This document shows positions 8,462 to 16,770 of a stretch of 64,000 nt of DNA, one piece after another. The notes under the pieces were generated by a model. That model searched no databases, was not told the origin of the DNA, and was given only the letters and a program-made list of their open reading frames with translations. The stretch comes from an uncultured Bacilli bacterium (GTDB taxonomy: Bacteria; Bacillota_I; Bacilli_A; RF39; UBA660). How positions within the stretch are numbered: the stretch's first letter is position 1; each line of letters begins with the position of its first letter. Location: positions 1 to 64,000 of the forward strand of contig CAKOHR010000003.1 in the NCBI GenBank assembly GCA_934085825.1, given 5' to 3'. Position numbers and translations under genes: made by a program.

Positions 8462-10556
8462 TTTTATCTCTCACAAGTTCAAAGTCTATTATAGCTTGAT
8501 CTTTATTTGCTCCGGTTACTATGACTTTTACTTTGTCCCCAACACGATATTTATTTTTTTTGTCGAAGCTAATTAGAGACAACATTTCAGGAACATAAGT
8601 GTAAAATCCATCTAATGTACTAATGTGTACTAATCCTTCTACTAAATTATCAAGTTCTACAAATAAACCAAAGTTAGTAACACCACTTATAATACCAGTG
8701 TATTCTTCACCAATATGGTCCATCATGTATTCTGCCATTTTCATATCCAAAACGTCACGTTCAGCTTCAATAGCATTTACTTCAGTTTCACTGGAATGTT
8801 CTGCAACGTCAATTAAATATTTAGCATTAAAATTAATTGTTTCTAAATCAATTCTATTTTCAAATAGATAGGTTCTAAGTAATCTATGCACCGTTAAATC
8901 AGGGAATCTTCTTATTGGGCTAGTAAAATGTGTATAATTTTTGCTTGCTAGTCCAAAATGGCCAATGTTATTTGTGCTATAAATAGCCTTTTTCATACTT
9001 CGAAGAAGCATATCTGACAGGATAACAAATTCATCTTTATCACGAAATTCATTTAATAACTTTTGCATGGTAACTGGTGTTATCTTACTTAAATTTGTGT
9101 GTACTTGATAGCCCATTTGTTTTATTAGATTTGTAAAATCTTCGATTTTTTCAGCATTTGGTAAATCGTGTACACGATAGATAAATGGTAAATCCATATT
9201 ACTTATGTGAGTTGCTATGGTTTCATTGGCAGCTATCATAAAGTCTTCGATTAGTTTTTCACCAGTTCCTTGCACTCTTTTAACTATATCTATTGCTTTA
9301 CCATTTTCATCTTGAATGATTTTAGCTTCGTCAATACCAAAGTCAATATATCCACGAGATACTTTTTCTTTTCTAAGAATCATGGCAAGTTCATGCATTG
9401 TTTTTAATGTATCTGCAAACTCTTCATATCCTAGAGGTATTATATTTTCGTCTAATATTTTATTAACATTTTTATAAGTCATTTGTTTCCTAGATTTAAT
9501 GTATGATGGAAATATATCATAATCAATTACTTTTCCATTAGGATCAATTGTCATTACACAACTTATTGTAAGTCTTACTACTTCTGGGTTAAGTGAACAT
9601 ATACCATTTGATAGTTGATGAGGAATCATTGGTATTACGGTATCTGCTAGATAGCTAGATGTTCCTCTGGAAAAAGCACTTTCATAAAGATTGGTTCCAA
9701 CTTTTACATAATTTGATACATCGGCGATATGGACACCAAGTCTATAGTTTTTACCCGTACGTTCTACACTAATGGCATCATCTATATCTTTTGTGTCATC
9801 ACCATCAATCGTAAATATCATTTCATTTGTTAAGTCTGTGCGCCCAACTAAATCAGCTTCACAAACTTCATCTGGAATATTTTTAAGTTCTCTTTTTACT
9901 TCTTCACTAAATTCTGTTTCAATGCTATGCTTAGCTGCGATTGTTAAAATATCAACACCTGGGTCATTTTTGTGACCAATTATTTTTTCAACTTTAGCTA
10001 AGAATGTTCTATTACCTATTTCTTTTAAAATTGATATTACTACCTTATGTCCTTCAACACACCCTTTAGTACTTTCCTTGGTTAATTTAACCGCTATATT
10101 AAGTTTTTCATCATCCGGTTTAAAACCTAGATTTTTTTTGTCTTTAATTATTTCTCCAACAACGGTTTTTAAATCTCTTTTCAAAATGTTTCTAATGTAT
10201 CCTTCTGGTTCGGGATCATTTAATCTTGTCTTTATTTCTACTTCTACAAAGTCACCATTAATGGCTCCGTTTAAATCGTTACTATGGACAAAAATATCTT
10301 CTGGCTTACATTCAACAAAACCATTTCCACTTTTGTTAATGCGTAATTTGCCTACTCTTAAAGATTTTGTGTTTTCTAAAAGCATATATTCATGACTTTT
10401 TGATTTGTGAAGTATTCCTTCTGTAGTCATTTCATTTAATGTATCTTCAAGCATATTAATTTCTTCCATGCTTTTTAAATGTAGGTTTTTATTTATATCA
10501 TTTATGCTTTGTCCTTTTGTTTCTTCTTTTAATATTTCAATAATCTTATCCTTCAT
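8445..10556 (-). CDS. rnr: Ribonuclease R
   Basis: Processive 3'-5' exoribonuclease that degrades structured RNA and the mRNAs released by trans-translation. Domains in order: N-terminal winged helix (about 1-60), cold-shock RNA-binding domains (about 65-230), catalytic RNB domain with the metal-binding aspartates in DGDDTKDIDDAIS (about 262), and a C-terminal S1 domain (about 615-700) with FVELDNLVEGLVHIS. 703 residues, normal. It sits in an operon with smpB downstream and a pilin-like small gene 3 bp upstream. Confidence 0.96.
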   Translation of the reverse strand: MKDKIIEILKEETKGQSINDINKNLHLKSMEEINMLEDTLNEMTTEGILHKSKSHEYMLLENTKSLRVGKLRINKSGNGFVECKPEDIFVHSNDLNGAINGDFVEVEIKTRLNDPEPEGYIRNILKRDLKTVVGEIIKDKKNLGFKPDDEKLNIAVKLTKESTKGCVEGHKVVISILKEIGNRTFLAKVEKIIGHKNDPGVDILTIAAKHSIETEFSEEVKRELKNIPDEVCEADLVGRTDLTNEMIFTIDGDDTKDIDDAISVERTGKNYRLGVHIADVSNYVKVGTNLYESAFSRGTSSYLADTVIPMIPHQLSNGICSLNPEVVRLTISCVMTIDPNGKVIDYDIFPSYIKSRKQMTYKNVNKILDENIIPLGYEEFADTLKTMHELAMILRKEKVSRGYIDFGIDEAKIIQDENGKAIDIVKRVQGTGEKLIEDFMIAANETIATHISNMDLPFIYRVHDLPNAEKIEDFTNLIKQMGYQVHTNLSKITPVTMQKLLNEFRDKDEFVILSDMLLRSMKKAIYSTNNIGHFGLASKNYTHFTSPIRRFPDLTVHRLLRTYLFENRIDLETINFNAKYLIDVAEHSSETEVNAIEAERDVLDMKMAEYMMDHIGEEYTGIISGVTNFGLFVELDNLVEGLVHISTLDGFYTYVPEMLSLISFDKKNKYRVGDKVKVIVTGANKDQAIIDFELVRDKNGNSK

Positions 10557-10559
10557 CTG

Positions 10560-10916
10560 CTAACCTTCTTTATATGTACACTCTATTTTATCTTCTTTCC
10601 ATGTTACTTCTACATAGTTTTTAGTATCTTCACTAGCTTTTTTGCCCGTTAAAGGATTTGTTAAATTGCTTTTAATATAGTCTCTAGCTATTAATTTATC
10701 ATTATGAATCTTGCATAAATAATCAAAGCTTTCACATATTTCTTTGGTGTAGTTTTCGTCTTTTGCAAGCTTACATGCTGCTTCTTCTAGAGTTTCGTGA
10801 TATTTTTCTATTTCTTTTTCTCTTATACCACCAAAAATCAAAACGATAGCTAATATAATCGTAATAATTGCAATCAAAATCAATAGTATTGTTAAAACCC
10901 TTTTTTTATTCTTCAT
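10560..10916 (-). CDS. Small membrane protein, pilin-like paralogue without prepilin motif
   Basis: 118 residues: a transmembrane helix at about 7-28 and an extracytoplasmic domain. The C-terminal two thirds align with the neighbouring pseudopilin: KYHETLEEAACKLA against EYEKTLENAACVYA, and a Leu-Thr-Asn-Pro segment plus a final WKEDKIECTYK against WENNEKKCSLK. It lacks the GFTLIE cleavage motif and has a simple anchor instead. So the two genes look like a tandem duplication with one N terminus replaced. Function unknown. It ends 3 bp before rnr. Confidence 0.6.
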   Translation of the reverse strand: MKNKKRVLTILLILIAIITIILAIVLIFGGIREKEIEKYHETLEEAACKLAKDENYTKEICESFDYLCKIHNDKLIARDYIKSNLTNPLTGKKASEDTKNYVEVTWKEDKIECTYKEG

Positions 10917-10954
10917 ATTTTATCACAAGTAAAGTATAACATATTTATTAGTAT

Positions 10955-11302
10955 TTAACTAGTCTTTAATGAACATTTTTTTTCATTATTTTCCCAATTT
11001 ATAAGAATTACTTTATTGCCATCATCACTTACATTTTCATTTGTCTCTGGATTTTTCAACGTTTTACTTATTAAACCTGCATTGATGAGACTACTGACAG
11101 TTACTTCACTATTTGTTGTTATATTGTTTGTTTCAGCATATACGCAGGCAGCATTTTCTAAAGTTTTTTCATATTCTCTAATTTGTTTTTCCTTTTGTCG
11201 TTCATTCATCCCACTCATGTTAACTCCAACAGTTACTGAAACAGCTGCGAGTAATGCAATTACAACAAGTATTTCAATTAATGTAAAACCGTTTTTTTTC
11301 AT
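10955..11302 (-). CDS. Type IV pilin-like protein (prepilin N-methylation motif)
   Basis: Begins MKKNGFTLIEILVVIALLAA, the class III prepilin signature: short basic leader, G|F cleavage site, Glu at mature position 5 and a hydrophobic helix. The rest is an 85-residue domain with two cysteines (about 48 and 111) that could form a disulphide. 115 residues, a minor-pseudopilin size. No prepilin peptidase, assembly ATPase or platform protein is in the window, so the assembly machine, if any, is elsewhere. It lies just after the tRNA-Trp terminator, upstream of its paralogue and rnr. Confidence 0.8.
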   Translation of the reverse strand: MKKNGFTLIEILVVIALLAAVSVTVGVNMSGMNERQKEKQIREYEKTLENAACVYAETNNITTNSEVTVSSLINAGLISKTLKNPETNENVSDDGNKVILINWENNEKKCSLKTS

Positions 11303-11319
11303 AATGCCCTCCCAATAAC

Positions 11320-11346
11320 AAAAAAACTTGGTTTTTCCAAGTTTTA
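11320..11346 (-). terminator. Terminator after tRNA-Trp
   Basis: Minus strand AACTTGG / CCAAGTT stem, loop of five A, followed by a T run. It separates the tRNA from the pilin-rnr-smpB transcript. Confidence 0.8.
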
Positions 11347-11404
11347 ATGCTTAATATATTTAAAGCAATGTTCCCATTTAATAGATTTTGCTTTTTTAAT
11401 CATT

Positions 11405-11478
11405 TGGCAGGGGCAGAGAGAATCGAACTCCCATCAAAAGTTTTGGAGACTCCTATGCTACCATTGTACCATGCCCCT
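11405..11478 (-). tRNA. trpT: tRNA-Trp (anticodon CCA)
   Basis: The minus strand gives acceptor AGGGGCA / TGCCCCT, a T arm GGGAG-TTCGATT-CTCTC and an encoded 3' CCA. The anticodon loop is CTCCAAA, which puts CCA at positions 34-36. The anticodon stem uses two G-U pairs and the D stem has one apparent mismatch, so the fold is slightly weak. Gly (TCC) would need a U immediately before TCC, which is absent, so Trp is the better call. Confidence 0.88.
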
Positions 11479-11588
11479 ATATTCTTGGAAACAAGTAAAT
11501 TATAACATATTATAATCTAAAATACTAGTTTTTGTATTAATATTTTTCAAAAAATTTAGCAGGACGTTAATAATCTCTGCTAAATTAG

Positions 11589-12333
11589 TTAATTACTTAG
11601 AACTTTTTTTATCTTATTTGTTGACATTTTTGTGACTTTTGCTATTTCTTCAATACTTATATTATTTTTAAACATTGCTTTAATAGTCATATTTATTCCT
11701 TCTTTTTTCCCTTTAGTTAGACCTTCTTCGTAACCGATCTTTTTCATATCCTTAAGATCACTTTGAAATCTATCTTCTCTACTATTGCCTTCTTCAGCAT
11801 AAAATCTTTCTAAGTACTCAATTGTTTCTTCCATTATTACATCTCCTTTTGCATATTTATGCATTGTGCTTGATTCGTCACTTGTTAATATTCTTAGCCA
11901 CGTTATTAAACCATGTTCATTTTCATTATAAGGTATTTCTTTAACCATGTCAACATAAATTTTGATGTATTTCAGTAGCTTTATTTCTAAATCTTTTTGA
12001 TGCTTTATATCAAACATTTTATAACTTTCTATCGTGTCATACTTTTGGGGTTTATTTCCTGCAATCAAGTTTATACACAATATTTTCTTTAGGCTCTTTA
12101 TAACTTTCTTTTGCTTCTAGAGATATAATAGTGTCTTTAGTTACAGCAATGATATCTCCATAAAAGTCTTTTACATTAATTTTTTCTCCAGGTATTAATT
12201 GTTGTCCATTTAAGTAACTTATATTTAAGTCTCCATCTATACCTAAATATGAATATATATTTTCTAGAAAATTTGTTAATAATTTTGCATTTGTAAACAG
12301 ATGCTTAAAAGTTTTGTCTTTAATTGCATTCAA
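11589..12333 (-). pseudogene. Rpn/PD-(D/E)XK nuclease-family transposase-like gene, internally deleted and frameshifted
   Basis: Two overlapping frames form one broken gene. The 5' piece (start probably TTG 12333, 5 bp after an AAGGAGG site) reads KDKTFKHLFTNAKLLTNFLE and IISLEAKESYKEP, the N-terminal nuclease part of the Rpn (YhgA-like) family. The frame is then lost near 12055-12080, and the 3' piece has the family's C-terminal tail, with IGYEEGLTKGKKEGIN and a short helix-turn-helix-like end. The segment between strand and tail is shorter than in intact members, so a deletion accompanies the frameshift. Rpn proteins are recombination-promoting nucleases; this copy should be inactive. A second broken relative lies at 59327-60203. 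Confidence 0.7.
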
Positions 12334-12343
12334 ATTATCCTCC

Positions 12344-12529
12344 TTAGATATTCCAAATTTTACCATAACCGTACCTGTCATTTTTTAGTTCTTCATAGTA
12401 GTAAATGTTGTGATCTGTTTTAATTAGAATACTTTTCTGCTTAAGAATAACTTCAATTAGTTTTTCTTTGTAATTTAGTAAACTATCTATTTCATTAAAT
12501 GATAAATTCTTTAACTTACTATAATTCAT
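12344..12529 (-). CDS. Small unknown protein, 61 residues
   Basis: A short charged protein starting at ATG 12529, 7 bp after a strong AGGAGG site. No family recognised. Its promoter-ribosome-site-start region is one of the two copies of a 55-bp direct repeat; the second copy at 14127-14181 keeps the same start (MNYS) but then runs into a stop after ten codons. The gene ends just upstream of the Rpn remnant and was probably co-transcribed with it. Confidence 0.45.
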   Translation of the reverse strand: MNYSKLKNLSFNEIDSLLNYKEKLIEVILKQKSILIKTDHNIYYYEELKNDRYGYGKIWNI

Positions 12530-12571
12530 TTATAAACCTCCTTTCCTGTACTTTGCAAGAAATAGATAGTT
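12517..12571 (-). repeat. 55-bp direct repeat, copy 1 (flanks AbiE)
   Basis: Holds the CCTTTCCTGTACTTTGCAAG core (plus strand) and the ribosome site and start codon of the small gene at 12344-12529. It differs from the copy at 14127-14181 at only a few positions. The AbiE pair lies exactly between the copies. Confidence 0.8.
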
Positions 12572-12577
12572 AATACT

Positions 12578-12623
12578 AACTCTTTCCAAGAAAATGATTT
12601 ATTAAATTTTCCTGGAAAGAGTT
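12578..12623 (-). terminator. Terminator-like hairpin after AbiEii
   Basis: Long inverted repeat AACTCTTTCC / GGAAAGAGTT with further pairing of GGAAAA and TTTTC inside. It lies just downstream of the toxin stop codon; there is no strong T run, so termination is probable rather than certain. Confidence 0.6.
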
Positions 12624-12631
12624 ATTTCATG

Positions 12632-13465
12632 TTATTTTATTAGCTCGTTTATTTTATTTATAGATTTAATTGTATCTTCAAAACTAACTTTTTGAGCATA
12701 TGGATTTCTTTTTTGATATTCTTCCCATGCATATTTTAACTCATTACTATTATTTATTAAATAAATATAATCATTTGAATTTTTATAATAAAGATTTGAA
12801 TTACGATTACAAAACGTATTTTGCAATGCTCTTACTAATATTTTTTCGTTTATTTCATTCCATTTCACAGTTACTAACATATATATATCATAAAAATCTT
12901 TCATTCTAGAATTAGTAATATTTCTAGTAATTATTGTTTCAAACTTTTCTGCTATGATTGTCTCTAAATTATATGTCATTATATCTATTTGTTCATTATC
13001 AAATACACATTTATATTTGTAATCTATTTCTTTTATTGTAATAACATCTCCGGTGGTTACATCTATAAGCAAATGTGTTTTTAAATCATCTAAAAATGCT
13101 AAAAGATGTATTCTATACCCCGGATATTTATTTTCTAATCTGATGTCTTTGATGGAAAAAACTTTATACTTTATGTCATCCCCAATGTTAATTATTATAA
13201 TTTCCTTTATTATTTTTTCTAAGATTTCTTTTTCTAATGTTATTTCCTTAATAGTAACATCCATATCCATTGTACTTCGTTCATCAATTCCTAATATTGA
13301 CGATAATAAGAAACCGCCTTTTATAATTATGTTATTTTTATACTTTGAAATTGAAATTCTTTTTAACAATGCTTCAAACATTACATTTTGAATAATATAT
13401 CTATTATCTATATTATATTTTTGAGCTATATTTTTAGCTTTTGCTTTTAAGCTATCTTTATTTAT
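12632..13465 (-). CDS. abiEii: AbiEii nucleotidyltransferase toxin (type IV toxin-antitoxin)
   Basis: Toxin of the AbiE abortive-infection system, a nucleotidyltransferase-like enzyme. The NTase fold is visible: IIKGGFLLSSILGIDERSTMDMDV gives the G-G and D-x-D catalytic elements, followed by RMKDFYDIYML in the helical half. The ORF with a standard start begins at ATG 13381, but the 28 codons upstream continue in frame with NKDSLKAKAKNIAQKYNI, which matches the family N terminus. There the expected ATG is an ATA (13465) overlapping the antitoxin stop. So either ATA is used by translational coupling or the toxin starts late and is trimmed. Internal residues are intact. Confidence 0.85.
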   Translation of the reverse strand: MNKDSLKAKAKNIAQKYNIDNRYIIQNVMFEALLKRISISKYKNNIIIKGGFLLSSILGIDERSTMDMDVTIKEITLEKEILEKIIKEIIIINIGDDIKYKVFSIKDIRLENKYPGYRIHLLAFLDDLKTHLLIDVTTGDVITIKEIDYKYKCVFDNEQIDIMTYNLETIIAEKFETIITRNITNSRMKDFYDIYMLVTVKWNEINEKILVRALQNTFCNRNSNLYYKNSNDYIYLINNSNELKYAWEEYQKRNPYAQKVSFEDTIKSINKINELIK

Positions 13466-14046
13466 CTTAACACCTCAATTCTTTCAATTAATTTTTTATA
13501 AACCCCCATTTTTTTTGCGTATTCTAATAGCTTGCTTTCATTATTTTTATCATAAAAATAATTTCTTAAAGCAATATTACACAATTCTTTATCTAGTTTA
13601 TTATAATATTTAATGATATCACAAATTGTTCGTTCAATGTCATAACATCTTACTTCATTACCATACATGTCTTCTTTTATAACTAAACCTAGTTCATATG
13701 TATTTTTAGACACATAATATAATTTCACGTTATCAAGATTTTGCAAAAAACCTTTATAACCAGATGGAACAGTAATGTCATAAATAATGGGAATTCTATC
13801 ACACATATTATGAAGATATAAAGCCGATAAATTGGAATATATTCCATACTTTGTTTTAGTTAAAATTTCAAACATAGTATCTGGAAAATTATCGCTAGTT
13901 GTATATAAACCATTTTTTACTCTTTTTATAATACCTTTCTTTACCATGTTACTTAAATAAATTTTAGGTATGTTTTCTTTAACTACATCTTCTGTTTTTA
14001 GATACCCTTTTTTACATAATTTAATAATTCTTTCTTGATAATTCAT
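13462..14046 (-). CDS. abiEi: AbiEi antitoxin / transcriptional regulator
   Basis: 194 residues with an N-terminal winged helix (MNYQERIIKLCKKGYLKTED to VKNGLYTTSD) typical of AbiEi antitoxins, then the C-terminal antitoxin domain with GIYSNLSALYLHNM, ITVPSGYKG and CYDIERTICDII. In the family it represses its own operon and neutralises AbiEii without binding it. The stop overlaps the start region of the toxin. The pair is more AT-rich than its neighbours and is bracketed by direct repeats, consistent with acquisition by transfer. Confidence 0.85.
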   Translation of the reverse strand: MNYQERIIKLCKKGYLKTEDVVKENIPKIYLSNMVKKGIIKRVKNGLYTTSDNFPDTMFEILTKTKYGIYSNLSALYLHNMCDRIPIIYDITVPSGYKGFLQNLDNVKLYYVSKNTYELGLVIKEDMYGNEVRCYDIERTICDIIKYYNKLDKELCNIALRNYFYDKNNESKLLEYAKKMGVYKKLIERIEVLR

Positions 14047-14126
14047 ATTTTTTCCTTTCGTACTTAAATTTTATCATATTTAAGTATAAAAAGAAATATA
14101 TACTATCTATTCTAATAAAATTGGGC

Positions 14127-14181
14127 TACTATAATTCATTTGTAATCCTCCTTTCCTGTACTTTGCAAGAAATTGATAGTT
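14127..14181 (-). repeat. 55-bp direct repeat, copy 2 (flanks AbiE)
   Basis: Second copy of the leader at 12517-12571: same CCTTTCCTGTACTTTGCAAG core, AGGAGG site and ATG AAT TAT AGT start, after which the frame stops within ten codons. The rest of 14047-14251 is AT-rich and shows no gene. Confidence 0.8.
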
Positions 14182-14251
14182 TATATAATATATATACCAA
14201 AATTACGTATTTACATCATACTAGACTTTGAGTTTTAAGTCAAGCTTTTTA

Positions 14252-14301
14252 AAAGAAAAAAAGAAGCTAAGTAGAAATTATTACTTTTTGCTTAGCTTCT
14301 T
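14252..14301 (-). terminator. Terminator of the RDD-BI-1-ychF region
   Basis: AAGAAGCTAAG / CTTAGCTTCTT, an 11-bp perfect stem, followed on the minus strand by a T run. It is directly downstream of the RDD gene. Confidence 0.88.
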
Positions 14302-14319
14302 TATATTTTTAAATTGTTA

Positions 14320-14994
14320 TTATTTTTTACTCTTTTTTGCTTTCTTTTCAGCTTTTTCCTTGATTGTTTTCTTCTTATCTTTTTCTATAGGCTCTATTTC
14401 AACACTGGTTACATTTGTTTCCACTACTTTAGTACCTGCTACAAAGTCATGAAGTCCACGATTGTCATTTCTAAACATAATCATTATTAAATTCATCATA
14501 TATAATAATGAACTTATCATACTTATTACATATGTTACATAATAGAAGTTAACATCTTTGAATATATAAACTGCACCAGTATTTAGTAAAGATAACCATA
14601 TATTATTTAAGACTATTATTCTAAGAATATATTTCCAAATAGTAACTTTTTTATCATTACTACTTTCTACTTTTATTTTCATTAACTTTTTACCAATAGT
14701 TTGGCCTTTTAAAGCATATTGTAATACTCCAAAGTAAAGAACAAATATAGAAGCAGAAATAATTGAACTATAAGTTCTATATTTATAAACTTCATAATTA
14801 AGTTCTATTATTTCATCTTTGTTTTCATCACTTACTTCTTTGTTGTCTTCGACTACTTCAGTATATTTTTTATATGTTTCATTATACTTTTCTTTGTAAG
14901 GATCAATTGGTAATATACTAACTACTCTAAATATTAAAGAAATAATTACTATATCTATTACAAATGCTATTATTCTTTTTAAACTTGTATCCAT
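14320..14994 (-). CDS. RDD family membrane protein
   Basis: 224 residues. Starts MDTSLKRIIAFVIDIVIISL, the RDD pattern in which R, D and D are spaced in the first helix (here the arginine-aspartate pair is R7 and D14). Four hydrophobic segments: about 8-26, 65-90, 115-135 and 150-170. GQTIGKKLMKIKV is the conserved loop. The C terminus is a highly basic Lys-rich tail. Some RDD proteins act as Na+/H+ antiporters, but the function here is unknown. Likely co-transcribed with the BI-1 gene 9 bp upstream. Confidence 0.8.
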   Translation of the reverse strand: MDTSLKRIIAFVIDIVIISLIFRVVSILPIDPYKEKYNETYKKYTEVVEDNKEVSDENKDEIIELNYEVYKYRTYSSIISASIFVLYFGVLQYALKGQTIGKKLMKIKVESSNDKKVTIWKYILRIIVLNNIWLSLLNTGAVYIFKDVNFYYVTYVISMISSLLYMMNLIMIMFRNDNRGLHDFVAGTKVVETNVTSVEIEPIEKDKKKTIKEKAEKKAKKSKK

Positions 14995-15003
14995 ATTTAT
15001 TAC

Positions 15004-15651
15004 CTAATCTTTGTTATTTGCAAATATTCTTAATATATCTAAGAAAATGTTAATAAAATCTAAATATAGTTCTAAAGCACCATAGATAGCTAAGTTATCT
15101 TCAGGAAGCACACTTCCTTCAAGAGCTTTTATTTTTTGTACATCATATGCTGTAATTCCAATAAATAAAAGTACACAAATTATACTTAGTATCATTTCAA
15201 GACCATTACTTCCGATAAATATGTTGATAACTGATACAATTATTACTCCAATTAGGGCCATCATTAAGTAAAAGCCTAGTTTTGATAAATCTGTATTTGT
15301 TTTATAACCTACGAAGGCCATTACTCCAAATATTACACTACTTACTAAGAAAACCATTATTACACTTGTTAGTTCATAAACTACAAAAATACTTGAAAAT
15401 GTAAGACCACTTACAAAAGCATAAATAATAAAACATATTTTAGCTGCTGTTGGGCTCATTTTCATGCATCGCCATGAGAGTACTATTACTAAGACAAATT
15501 CTAAAACTACAAAGATCCAAAAAGTGCTGCCACTAAAAATGTTTTCTAACATTCTTTCATTGCCTGCTACCCCAAATCCTGTAACAAATGTTACTAAAAG
15601 ACCAATGCACATCCATAAAAATGATTTACTTATTAATTTATTTTCTTCCAT
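15004..15651 (-). CDS. Bax inhibitor-1 (YccA/YetJ-like) membrane protein
   Basis: 215 residues with seven hydrophobic segments and the BI-1 signature in the last part: LLFIGITAYDVQKIKAL and LELYLDFINIFLDILRIF, containing the aspartates of the pH-sensing pore. Bacterial relatives (YetJ) are calcium leak channels. Length and motif positions are normal. It lies 16 bp after ychF and 9 bp before the RDD gene, so the three may form one transcript. Confidence 0.88.
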   Translation of the reverse strand: MEENKLISKSFLWMCIGLLVTFVTGFGVAGNERMLENIFSGSTFWIFVVLEFVLVIVLSWRCMKMSPTAAKICFIIYAFVSGLTFSSIFVVYELTSVIMVFLVSSVIFGVMAFVGYKTNTDLSKLGFYLMMALIGVIIVSVINIFIGSNGLEMILSIICVLLFIGITAYDVQKIKALEGSVLPEDNLAIYGALELYLDFINIFLDILRIFANNKD

Positions 15652-15667
15652 TTTTTATTCCTCCTTT

Positions 15668-16768
15668 TTAAACATTGAATCGAAAATAACAAATATCTCC
15701 GTCTTGCATTTCATATTCTTTACCTTCAACACGAAGTCGTCCAGCTTCTTTAACAAATTTTTCATCACCATATGTTTCAAGATCTGTAAAACTCATTACT
15801 TCAGCCCTAATAAATCCGCGTTCAAAATCACTGTGGATAATTCCAGCACATTCTGGCGCTTTCATACCTACTTTAAAGGTCCACGCTCTTACTTCATCTG
15901 AACCTGCTGTAAAGAATGTTGCTAGACCTAATAAATTATATGTAGCAAAAATTAGTTTATCAAGGCCACTATTTTTTATACCTACTTCTTGTAAAAATAA
16001 ATCTTTTTCTTCATCTTCAAGACCAGCTAGATCTGCTTCTAATTTAGAACACATAACTATAACTCCTGATCCTTCAGCTTCAGCATATTCTTTTACCATT
16101 TTAGAATATTCATTATCACCAACAGCTACATCATCTTCATTAACATTAGCTACGTATATTATAGGCTTAATTGTTAAGAAGCTAAAGTTTTTAAGAATCT
16201 TTCTTTCATCTTTATCAAAGCTTATTCTTCTAAGTGGTGTGTTAGCTTCTAATGCCGTTTTACATCTTTTTAAAACATTTACTTCTGCTAGAGCTTCTTT
16301 ATCTTTCGTAGTAACTGCTTTCTTTTCAATCTTTTCTATTCTATTATTTACTACTTCTAAGTCTGCTAAAACGAGTTCTATGTTTATTACTTCAATATCA
16401 CCGGTTGGATCAACTTTACCAGTTACATGTGTTACATTTGGATCATTAAAACATCTTACTACTTCAACAATAGCATCACACTCTCTAATATGTGATAAAA
16501 ATTTATTTCCTAATCCTTCACCTTTAGATGCTCCCGCTACTAAACCTGCTATATCAGTAAACTCAAAGGTTGTTGGTACTATGCTTTTAGGTTTGTACAT
16601 ATTAGCTAAATAATCTACCCTTTTGTCTGGTACAAATACTATGCCAACATTAGGCTCTATCGTAGCAAACGGATAATTTGCTGCTAATATATTTTGTTTG
16701 GTAATAGCGTTAAATAATGTTGATTTACCAACATTAGGTAAACCTACTATTCCTGCTTTTAATCCCAT
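15668..16768 (-). CDS. ychF: Redox-regulated ATPase YchF (Obg family)
   Basis: Translation-associated P-loop ATPase that binds ribosomes. G1 GLPNVGKSTLFNAIT at residues 8-22; the NKxD position is replaced by NVNE (in IYVANVNEDD), the change that makes this Obg member prefer ATP. A coiled helical domain follows and a TGS domain closes the protein (about 280-366). The true start is ATG 16768 (MGLKAGIVG), preceded by GGGGGC; the frame continues upstream for 30 meaningless codons inside the transporter gene. 366 residues, normal. Confidence 0.96.
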   Translation of the reverse strand: MGLKAGIVGLPNVGKSTLFNAITKQNILAANYPFATIEPNVGIVFVPDKRVDYLANMYKPKSIVPTTFEFTDIAGLVAGASKGEGLGNKFLSHIRECDAIVEVVRCFNDPNVTHVTGKVDPTGDIEVINIELVLADLEVVNNRIEKIEKKAVTTKDKEALAEVNVLKRCKTALEANTPLRRISFDKDERKILKNFSFLTIKPIIYVANVNEDDVAVGDNEYSKMVKEYAEAEGSGVIVMCSKLEADLAGLEDEEKDLFLQEVGIKNSGLDKLIFATYNLLGLATFFTAGSDEVRAWTFKVGMKAPECAGIIHSDFERGFIRAEVMSFTDLETYGDEKFVKEAGRLRVEGKEYEMQDGDICYFRFNV

Positions 16769-16770
16769 AT

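Noticed and set aside
12580..12625. CRISPR-like repeat array around the AbiE locus
   Set aside because: Only two copies of the 55-bp repeat, 1.6 kb apart, and no regular spacers; no cas genes in the window.
15464..15901. 145-codon plus-strand ORF across the BI-1/ychF boundary
   Set aside because: Antisense to two well-identified genes, without a ribosome site.
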